From contig CAZTHK010000007.1 of NCBI GenBank assembly GCA_964613215.1, positions 62,001 to 126,000 on the forward strand: DNA of 64,000 nucleotides, written 5' to 3'. The DNA is from CAZTHK01 sp964613215 (GTDB lineage: Bacteria; Krumholzibacteriota; Krumholzibacteriia; Krumholzibacteriales; CAZTHK01). The number at the start of each line of letters is the position of its first letter. Positions within the stretch are counted from its first letter, which is position 1. Position numbers and translations under genes: made by a program. The notes below the pieces were generated by a model. The model had not been told where the DNA came from. It saw only the letters and a list, made by a program, of their open reading frames with translations, and searched no databases. This document shows, in pieces, positions 51,828 to 59,030 of the stretch.

Positions 51828-52586
51828 TTGTCTGAAAAGATCATATTCGTTGCCGATACTCATTTCAAATATCACAATTTGGATAAAAATGAAAGGAAAA
51901 AACGTCAGTTATTCCTCCATTTCCTGAGAGATCTGGAAAATGTGGAGAGGATATACCTTCTGGGTGACATATTCGATTTCTGGTTCGAGAAGAACAACCA
52001 TACTCCCCCATATTACCGGGATATACTGAAAGGGTTCCAATCAGTAGTAAACAGGGGGATTGAAATATACATGATGGGGGGCAACCACGACTACTGGCTG
52101 GGGTCTTACCTCCCCCTTAACCTGGGGATAAAGATACTGCCTCCTATGGTCACTACCGAACTGCAGGGCCGTACCATAACCATGACCCATGGAGATATGC
52201 TGATGCCGGGAGATTACGCCTACAAGATGCTCAAGACCGTAATCCGCAGTAAGCCGGTGATATCCCTGGCCTGCATTATACCCACTGGATTGCTATATAA
52301 ATTCGCCTCAAGATTCTCCAGAACCAGTAAATCCATCACCTCCGGGACCACCGAAAATTCAGTCAGAAAAATAACAGCAATAGCCGGGGAATCGCTTTTC
52401 AGGTGGGGCAACGATACTTTCATTATGGGACATATTCACTATCCCCTGTCAAAGGAGATAGAAGGCAAGGATTTCATGATACTGGGTGACTGGGAAGAAC
52501 ACTACTCTTTCGGCTGCCTGGAGAATGGTCAACTTCAAATGAAATATTACAGTCCCGGCCCAACCACCGTGAGAGAGAATCTGTGA
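51828..52586 (+). CDS. lpxH: UDP-2,3-diacylglucosamine hydrolase-like metallophosphoesterase
   Basis: 252 aa and the only clear plus-strand gene. All metallophosphoesterase ligands are present: D10-x-H12 (VADTHF), LLGDIFDFWFE (D47), GGNHDYW (N86, H87), MTHGD (H121) and GHIHYP (H202, H204). The FDFW and NHDYW text is typical of LpxH, which removes UMP from UDP-2,3-diacylglucosamine to give lipid X in lipid A synthesis at the inner membrane. The start is TTG with GGGGGT five bases upstream. Its last 40 bp overlap the end of the convergent PorV-like gene. An LpxH paralogue with another substrate is possible. Confidence 0.85.
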   Translation: MSEKIIFVADTHFKYHNLDKNERKKRQLFLHFLRDLENVERIYLLGDIFDFWFEKNNHTPPYYRDILKGFQSVVNRGIEIYMMGGNHDYWLGSYLPLNLGIKILPPMVTTELQGRTITMTHGDMLMPGDYAYKMLKTVIRSKPVISLACIIPTGLLYKFASRFSRTSKSITSGTTENSVRKITAIAGESLFRWGNDTFIMGHIHYPLSKEIEGKDFMILGDWEEHYSFGCLENGQLQMKYYSPGPTTVRENL

Positions 52587-53473
52587 CTGTTGCCCAGCTC
52601 ATACTGCATGGGCATATAGGCATAATCGAATTTGAGCTTCCTGTAAAGCACTCCAAACCCCATGGTCCAGCCCTGAACATAGTAATTACCCTTATAGCCG
52701 AATCTGGCTGAGAACAGGTCCCTGTAACTGTACTCGGTGCCGAAATGAATTTTGGCATCACTGTCATTTGGGAATATAACATCCCCCGCGAATATCAGCG
52801 AACCTTCCAGCCAGCGGTTTTCATCGTAACGGTAAGATGCTCCCGTCCTGAGCTGAAGGGGAGGATAGAATTTTTCCTCTACGAACTTCGCCTGAGGCCC
52901 CAGATTCAACATGGAAGCAGCCAGAGTTAATCCTTCTATCATACTCTTATGGCTTATTCCCATATCCACGGCATAGCCGGTGGCGGATTCAAAGTCGATC
53001 TTCTCGTATATCACCTTTACCGCTGCACCCACAGCAATATTGGGTAGAATATCGTAGGCATAACCCGCCGATAGAGCCAGGTCATAGGGAGAAAATGTCC
53101 CATCCGGAGTCAGAGAGGGATTCTCACCGTAGCGGTCGATCTCGCCGTAGTAAAGACCGGTAAAACTTATGCCTGCCGCCCCTCCCAGAAGTTCGTTTAC
53201 CACCGATACCTGTTCGAATCTTATATCCATCATCCACTCCGAATGAGTAACATTCAGCTCCACACCTTCCACATTAGCCATCCCCGCCGGATTATAGTAT
53301 ATTGCTGTAGCATCATCAGATACTGCTGTGAAAGCTTCCCCCATTCCACTGGCCCGGGCTCCGTTGCCAAGACGCAGGAACACAAATCCGCTGGTTCCCG
53401 GTTCACCGGCCTGCAAAGAGACCGGCCCCAAAATAATCACTAATATAACAAAGAGTATCAGCCTCTTTTTCAT
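52547..53473 (-). CDS. PorV/PorQ-like outer-membrane protein
   Basis: 308 aa. A signal peptide (LILFVILVIILGPVSLQA) is followed by the family hallmark FLRLGNGARASGMGEAFTAVSDDATAIYYNPAGMA (residues ~31-65). Barrel-like strands then run to RFSLTVVGPGL. This is the best PorV match among the three in the window; in T9SS, PorV carries cargo proteins at the outer membrane. GGAGGAGAA precedes the ATG. It follows the M6-like T9SS cargo gene with a 60-bp gap holding its own promoter-like boxes. The paralogue's exact role is inference. Confidence 0.88.
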   Translation of the reverse strand: MKKRLILFVILVIILGPVSLQAGEPGTSGFVFLRLGNGARASGMGEAFTAVSDDATAIYYNPAGMANVEGVELNVTHSEWMMDIRFEQVSVVNELLGGAAGISFTGLYYGEIDRYGENPSLTPDGTFSPYDLALSAGYAYDILPNIAVGAAVKVIYEKIDFESATGYAVDMGISHKSMIEGLTLAASMLNLGPQAKFVEEKFYPPLQLRTGASYRYDENRWLEGSLIFAGDVIFPNDSDAKIHFGTEYSYRDLFSARFGYKGNYYVQGWTMGFGVLYRKLKFDYAYMPMQYELGNSHRFSLTVVGPGL

Positions 53474-53500
53474 TTCTCCTCCAATCGCAGCATTCTCTTT

Positions 53501-53529
53501 ATAATACCTGTTTTTTCATATATATTCAA
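53501..53529 (-). promoter_or_regulatory. Sigma70-type promoter for the PorV-like gene
   Basis: On the minus strand TTGAAT (53524-53529, four of six) is followed by 17 bp and TATTAT (53501-53506, five of six), ~28 bp before the ATG. Confidence 0.45.
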
Positions 53530-53533
53530 TTTA

Positions 53534-56500
53534 TTATCTGACCACCGCAAGCTTCTTCCTTCCACTCCAGCTCCACCCCCCGCCCCTTACCTCCACCAGA
53601 CAGATGTAAACTCCTCCGGCCATGTCCCGGGTGGAGATACAGAGCTCAAAGGGAACCCTGCTTTCGCCATACTGGTGGAATGTATCACTGCAGAATACTT
53701 TCTCACCTTCCAGATTCATTATTTTAATCACTATTTCAGCGGACTCAAAGAGATTCATCCTGACTTTAAAATTTTCACCATAAACGGGATTGGGATATAT
53801 CACTAAAGATTCCTTGTCTACCGTTCCCCTGGCTGGATTCACCACCCCCCGGTTAACCAGACGCCCGCTTCCCTCTATATCTCTCCTGAAGAATCTCCAT
53901 CCTCCCTCTAAAAAATCAACTTCCATACTGTACCGTTTAAGGGAGAATAGCGATTCTGTTTCCTCCATATCAGAAGCTGTCAATTGCTCTGTTTCTCCCG
54001 TGGTCATCAGATACAGTTTTGAATCCTCCCCCCTGATCAAAGCCGGAGATAATCCTCCAGCCCCTTCTCCGATAAGGGGAAATCCCTCCAGAGGTTCTCC
54101 ATCCGGCTGATAACCGAACATATCTCCGGCCACGGAAAAAACTATCTCCTCCCCACCGTCACCATCCAGGTCTCCTATCACCGCCGGAGCAGGGGGGGAT
54201 CTCCCTTCGATCCGGATGCTTGTCTTTCCAACAGAAACAGGCCAGCCCCAACGGGTTATTCCTCTACCGGTGAAGCAGTACATTCTTTTGTCATCCCGTA
54301 ACACGGTCTCGAGGATACCGTCTCCGTCGGTGTCCCCCAGAACAGGCGGGGAACCATCTCCGCTTTCCAGATTGACAACCTCCATCCCTCTGAAAGGATG
54401 GTAGTAGACCAGACCGGCACCGGGGACACTGATAACCATTTCATCATCACCGCTGCCACTGATATCGCCTGAAGATGGTATCAGCATCCTGCCTGTATCC
54501 ACTGTCAGGTATAGTGAATCAGAGAGAAGCCCGGATTCAGCTATCCCTCCATTACGGATCAGTGGAAGATAATGCAGAAGAAGGCTGCCCTCCCTGCGGC
54601 TGGCAAAGTAAAAACCATCCAGACTATTTCCTGAATCATCCTCCATCAGGCCCCGGGCCAGGCCGGATGTTACTGCACCCGTATTTCCCAGGGATATCAT
54701 AAAGGTCTGATTACCCAGGGAACGCCCTCCATGCGGGGGGGCGGAACAACCGGTCAGGTAGAGATAGGTGCTGTCCTGATCCGAGGAAATAACTGCAACC
54801 TCCCCGCCGTCGTCACCATCAGCCTCCACTACAGTAGGAAGGGACATAATGCATCCCTCCATCTCCAGCACTCCCTCCGAAGTGTCATTGTCTATGGGGT
54901 AGTGATCACCGTTCAGCCCAAAGCAGTGAAGAGCACAGGGGCGGGATCCTATTGATATTTCAACATCTCCGTCAAGGTTAATATCTGTTATAACCGGCGG
55001 TCCGCACCAGGTTATGCCAGCCCTTCTGTAGATGGTATCCAGCCTGCCCGTCCATTCCTCCAAACCTGCCCGGGAGATCAGAACCATCGCTGTATCTTTT
55101 ATCACCGCCTGAAAAACTATCTCCTCCACACCATCCTCATCAAGATCCACAGCCAGGGGATGGGAACCATCTATACTTCCCGGTGAGGTCCACCTGACAG
55201 CTGGTCTCTCCGGAGAGAAACTGATCCTGCAACTCATAACCGGATCCGGCGATGAAATCCGGCTGATCTCAACTCCGGTGAATATGCCGCTGTTCGAAAC
55301 ACTGGATGGAGATGTATCAGGTCCGAAAGTGCTGTTATTCCCACTTCTGAAGCTGTCGTAATGGCTTCCGAATGAATACTGCCCCCCCGGGGTATCAAGA
55401 TCCTGGATACCGTCCGCCTCCTCCAGGTCTACTCCCTTAAGATCCGGGTCATCGTTGGGATAATCCCCCGCAGCCAGAGAATTGAGAATTATTCTCTCAT
55501 CAATATGCCATATCATTAAACCACTTCCGGTGACGACCTGCTTTACCTTTTTCCCCGTCTCCGGGTCGGTGACATAACTGGTTGGATTCGACCGGGGGGT
55601 AAGAAAGAAATCGAACTCGGCACCCAGGAGAGTATCACTGTTTTCGGGTATACCGTCACCATCCAGATCACCGAAGTCAAACCTCAGATTGAAATTCTGG
55701 TCCTGTATCCTGTTGGCGATGAGAAAATACTCCGATTCAGATACAGGTACCCTTACCAGGGCGGTATCATAAACCTGGGAACTGTTTATATCACCTATGT
55801 TAATGGTGGATTCCCCCTCTACTGTCACCGCTTCGTTCCAGCCCAGAAGATACCTGTGAAAGGCACAGGGGAAGGCGGGCACAAAACCACTGGCATTGTA
55901 CAGCCCGTAACTCATCAGGCCGAATACCCCAATCCCCTGGGAATTGGGAAAACTGGAGGGAGTTGAATCAAACAGCGGTATCATTCCCAGCCTGAGACCC
56001 ATCTGATAGGCATAAAGTCCCAGAGTACCGTAGGTCATTCCGTCCTGGGAACCGATCTCCGGCCAGATCATCAGGTTATCGATATAACAGGTGTCTCCTT
56101 CGATTGTATCAGAGGTAGGGATGCCGGGTGTGCCCAGGGTATCTGCCAAAGCCTCCTCCATCTCGCCGGGATCCAGAAAACCGGACCACAGCTGGGTGGG
56201 AGAATCACCATTGGAATCGGTCTCACGGCCCGGTCCCGCATGTATCACCGCATACGCCTGATAGCGGGAATAATCGACCAGGGAATCGTTCTTCTCCACC
56301 ACCTCCATCATCATCTCACTGACTCTCTCCTCCCACATCCCCCCCTCACTGTAGTAACCCTGATCCCGGCTCATGGTTATAATTCCCGGGGCGATATCAT
56401 AATCAATATAAAACTGGTTACGGGATGCACTCAGGAAATACTCCTTCAGATGTCTCAGTTCATTCTCATAGTACAGGGAATCATAGGGACCACTGTGATA

Positions 56501-56815
56501 GAGGGTATCACTGGGTACAATATCTCCCGCCTCTGAAAAACTTCTTTCCGGAAAATCTACCCGTATAACCAGCAGGTCCACGGAATCGGGAAAAGCCGAT
56601 CTGCCGGCCATGAAACTCCTGACTAATTTCTTCTGATAGAATCCATCCTTCTTACCCCTGGGAACTCGAGGCATGTCCCTCCCATTCCATTTTACAGGGT
56701 CGGCACCGGCAGAGCCGGTATTCACCATTATCAGCAGCAACCCCAGAATGGCTGAAAAAAGCCCCCGGAGAATACCCCTTGATTCACCTGAATTATTGCA
56801 AATATATCTACTCAT
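53534..56815 (-). CDS. M6-type metalloprotease homologue lacking HExxH, with FG-GAP-like repeats and T9SS tail
   Basis: 1093 aa from the ATG at 56815, which starts a signal peptide (GLFSAILGLLLIMVNTGSAGA); no good Shine-Dalgarno, and the open frame extends further upstream. Residues ~50-400 follow the immune-inhibitor-A/M6 pattern: VDLLVIRVDFPERSF, LKEYFLSASRNQFYIDYDI, YAVIHAGPGRETDSNGD, GLYAYQMGLRLGM, then GVFGLMSYG and FHRYLLGW. In active M6 enzymes the middle motif is HEFGHxLG; here it is YQMGL (55994-56008), so zinc binding is lost. Asp-rich VCBS/FG-GAP-like repeats (LGDTDGDGILETV, IGDLDGDGGEEIVFSV) follow, and the last ~90 residues are a sorting tail (IYPNPVYGENF ... GGVYICLVEV ... KLAVVR). 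Probably a surface-exposed, non-proteolytic binding protein. Confidence 0.85.
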   Translation of the reverse strand: MSRYICNNSGESRGILRGLFSAILGLLLIMVNTGSAGADPVKWNGRDMPRVPRGKKDGFYQKKLVRSFMAGRSAFPDSVDLLVIRVDFPERSFSEAGDIVPSDTLYHSGPYDSLYYENELRHLKEYFLSASRNQFYIDYDIAPGIITMSRDQGYYSEGGMWEERVSEMMMEVVEKNDSLVDYSRYQAYAVIHAGPGRETDSNGDSPTQLWSGFLDPGEMEEALADTLGTPGIPTSDTIEGDTCYIDNLMIWPEIGSQDGMTYGTLGLYAYQMGLRLGMIPLFDSTPSSFPNSQGIGVFGLMSYGLYNASGFVPAFPCAFHRYLLGWNEAVTVEGESTINIGDINSSQVYDTALVRVPVSESEYFLIANRIQDQNFNLRFDFGDLDGDGIPENSDTLLGAEFDFFLTPRSNPTSYVTDPETGKKVKQVVTGSGLMIWHIDERIILNSLAAGDYPNDDPDLKGVDLEEADGIQDLDTPGGQYSFGSHYDSFRSGNNSTFGPDTSPSSVSNSGIFTGVEISRISSPDPVMSCRISFSPERPAVRWTSPGSIDGSHPLAVDLDEDGVEEIVFQAVIKDTAMVLISRAGLEEWTGRLDTIYRRAGITWCGPPVITDINLDGDVEISIGSRPCALHCFGLNGDHYPIDNDTSEGVLEMEGCIMSLPTVVEADGDDGGEVAVISSDQDSTYLYLTGCSAPPHGGRSLGNQTFMISLGNTGAVTSGLARGLMEDDSGNSLDGFYFASRREGSLLLHYLPLIRNGGIAESGLLSDSLYLTVDTGRMLIPSSGDISGSGDDEMVISVPGAGLVYYHPFRGMEVVNLESGDGSPPVLGDTDGDGILETVLRDDKRMYCFTGRGITRWGWPVSVGKTSIRIEGRSPPAPAVIGDLDGDGGEEIVFSVAGDMFGYQPDGEPLEGFPLIGEGAGGLSPALIRGEDSKLYLMTTGETEQLTASDMEETESLFSLKRYSMEVDFLEGGWRFFRRDIEGSGRLVNRGVVNPARGTVDKESLVIYPNPVYGENFKVRMNLFESAEIVIKIMNLEGEKVFCSDTFHQYGESRVPFELCISTRDMAGGVYICLVEVRGGGWSWSGRKKLAVVR

Positions 56816-57076
56816 GATCGCTAAAAAATAAACAACAACACCGGTAACTTCAAGTTCAATTATAAAAACAGGGAGAATGAAGATTCTCTGCCGCCCCTGT
56901 TCGGCAATCTTTTCTTCATTCTCCCTTTTGGTCGACCTTCGCGGGTAACATTCCCTCAAAAAGTGCCAGTTTTACGAAAGGTGTCCCGTTGCAAAAGGTC
57001 ATCCGTCATTCCTTGTTACCCTCTCCTTACGATGGGGGGATCAGTCGACAAAACATCAAACTCTCTGGTTTCTCTG

Positions 57077-57976
57077 TCATTTTCCTTTATCCTTAATAGC
57101 CTGTTCAGGAATATTGCGCTTCATCTTCCTGTAACCTGCCGGAGCGGGAGCAAAATCCCGGTTACCGGCATCAGTCTGGTAAGCCCACCAGAATGATATA
57201 TAATCATCGGGGGTACTGGTTTTTATTTCACCGATCCATATTTTGGCGTAATGGATTCCATCCGCTTCGCCCAAGCGGAGAATGTAACAGTGGCCTTTTA
57301 CAGCCTCCAACATACTTGAATTAGCCCACCCGTCCAGAGGAGCACGATGCAGGTAATCAAAGGAGACTGCATCGTAACCAAAGAAACCGTAATCCTGGAT
57401 CATTACCTCGGGATAATTTACCACCAGAGTGGGTATACCCTCGTCCAGAGTGAAGTATATGTCGGTAGACGCCATGGTATCATATTGAGCAATACTGCTC
57501 TGGCTTACCATATTGTAACCACTGGAATCTGGCATATCCAGGTTACTGTAGAGTCTTAGAAACCCCTCCGGCCGGGGTGTCCCGGTGACTATCTCATAGC
57601 TCAGCTCGCTCTCCAGGCCGGCATCATTAACCGCTGAGACAGCATAGTAATACTGCTCACCGCCGGCAGTGGAATAATCATAATAAGTCCACTCCCGGGG
57701 GCTGAAACTCTCCGCCTCCACCACCGCTATATCTTCAAAAAGAGTATCCACCTCTGTGGATTTGTAGACCACGTAGTAATCGAGGTCTCCATCCGGATCC
57801 GGGTGCCACCACCAGATGGTAACATAGGCATCGTAATTCCAAACCTCCACATCCCTGGGTGCTTCGGGATAGCATGCAGAAGGGACAGGCACCTCCACCA
57901 CCCTCTCCTCATCCTCGCCGCAGGAGGTCATCAGAATCATGATCACCAGTGTTGCTGTAAGTAAACTCTTCATCAT
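57077..57976 (-). CDS. Lipoprotein with fibronectin type III domain
   Basis: 299 aa from the ATG at 57976 (a second ATG follows at once; a GTG lies six codons upstream). AAAGG precedes it. The lipoprotein signal ends LMTSC (Cys 19). An acidic linker is followed by one Fn3 domain (~35-125): EAPRDVEVWNYDAYVTIWWWHPDPDGDLDYYVVYKS ... YYYAVSAVNDAGLESELS. The C-terminal ~175 residues (YTFTLDEG-like text, FDYLHRAPLDGW, YAKIWIGEIKT) are unassigned. It is followed by the M6-like gene on the same strand, and its upstream neighbour is the 1-kb non-coding stretch. Confidence 0.78.
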   Translation of the reverse strand: MMKSLLTATLVIMILMTSCGEDEERVVEVPVPSACYPEAPRDVEVWNYDAYVTIWWWHPDPDGDLDYYVVYKSTEVDTLFEDIAVVEAESFSPREWTYYDYSTAGGEQYYYAVSAVNDAGLESELSYEIVTGTPRPEGFLRLYSNLDMPDSSGYNMVSQSSIAQYDTMASTDIYFTLDEGIPTLVVNYPEVMIQDYGFFGYDAVSFDYLHRAPLDGWANSSMLEAVKGHCYILRLGEADGIHYAKIWIGEIKTSTPDDYISFWWAYQTDAGNRDFAPAPAGYRKMKRNIPEQAIKDKGK

Positions 57977-58207
57977 TATCCTTTCTGCTTTCACTATAAG
58001 GCAACGGTTATGCCAGAAACGATTACAGGCAGGGGGTAAAATGCCATTTATGTTGTTATGTTATTGTTATTACTTAGATAACAGAAACTGCTAATCAATT
58101 GCAGAGGGGATGATTATACCACGCCCCTGATCAGGATAACCCTGAAAATGTATTATCTATTCAACAGAATTGTCCAATTAAAAGTACAGGTTTGTGAGTG
58201 AGTGGAA

Positions 58208-58298
58208 GTCAGGGGTACTAAATGCGAGCACCGGAGGGGATGTCCATACTCGCATTACCCATGGATCTCGCCATTCCAAGGTTGTTCATACCCCTGAC
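58208..58298. repeat. Nested inverted-repeat element (structured RNA or MITE-like)
   Basis: The outer arms GTCAGGGGTA (58208-58217) and TACCCCTGAC (58289-58298) are perfect 10-bp complements. Inside, AATGCGAG (58221-58228) pairs perfectly with CTCGCATT (58249-58256). The remaining 32 nt can form a smaller hairpin, giving a three-way-junction shape. On the minus strand a 23-codon frame (58289 to 58218) begins MNNLGMARSM and ends IPSGARI, filling the space between the outer arms. Only one copy is in the window, and no target-site duplication is evident. Confidence 0.6.
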
Positions 58299-58561
58299 AC
58301 AATTACTATATATATAATAATGGAGTTAAAGCGATATGGTCAAGTATATTTTTAGGTATTCGTCTTTCCTTCAAATTCATCAGGTTAAATTATATTTTTA
58401 TACTCATCAATCTATTATATGCACAATTTTTCCCTTCATCTATATGCGGTTAGTATAACAGTGAACTCATGACCGATCCAGATGCCAGTCTGTTACTGGT
58501 AACCAGCAGAGCATTATTTTATATATATTAGTTCAGTGGATTAAATAAAAGAGCAGATCAT

Positions 58562-58665
58562 AAAAATCCGGAGAGATCTGCCGAATTTCTATTCCCTGAG
58601 ACCCCACCTTCCCAGTATTTTAACTCATACGAGAGTCAGGAACTGAAAAAGGCAATCTCTCCGGA
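58562..58665 (-). ncRNA. Candidate small RNA or terminator-like dyad
   Basis: An 11-bp perfect stem (TCCGGAGAGAT at 58567-58577, ATCTCTCCGGA at 58655-58665) is extended by a further GCC/GGC triplet after a small internal loop. It encloses ~68 nt with an inner stem (TTCCCTGA against TCAGGAA, one bulge) and a small ACTC/GAGT hairpin. On the minus strand the closing stem is followed directly by TTTTT (58562-58566), as expected of a transcript end. No promoter was identified with confidence. Confidence 0.4.
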
Positions 58666-59030
58666 CTCAGTCACCCCACTCGCCAACCGATACCTGTACC
58701 TTTAAAACTGCAACATGTGTTCCACTTGCCCGAATTATTAAAAATAATTACTTCACCTCTAATCTATTATAATATATGCATTTATATGATACCGGCGAAT
58801 AAACAGATAAGATGCTTGATCGGGGTGTTATAAAGAAAATTTACTTTGAACGGGCTGCAATCATAAGCACTTGCTATACAGGAAGTTAATGTATCAACAA
58901 ATTTTATATGCCATGTAAAATTATTATTGAATAAGTTGAGGAACAACCCCCTCAGGAGCATGATTACCGGTAAAAGCGCCAGAGTTCACCAGCCGTTGAC
59001 AGCCCGGCAGTTAGTGGGCGGAGTATCTGA

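Larger units (their letters stand above)
57977..59030. other. 1-kb AT-rich gene-free region with two dyad elements
   Basis: The longest non-coding stretch in the window, lower in GC than its flanks. It contains the nested inverted repeat at 58208-58298 and the hairpin-plus-T element at 58562-58665, plus a minor AATTATT/AATAATT dyad at 58733-58749. No protein gene longer than ~30 codons is convincing, and I see no tRNA, 6S or SRP RNA signature. Confidence 0.7.

Noticed and set aside
58768..58773. Plus-strand TATAAT in the gene-free region
   Set aside because: No -35 match and no gene or structured RNA immediately downstream.
57977..59030. Possible tRNA, 6S, SRP or tmRNA gene in the 1-kb gap
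   Set aside because: Checked for T-arm, SRP GGAA/AGCA loop and 6S-like central bubble patterns; none was convincing.
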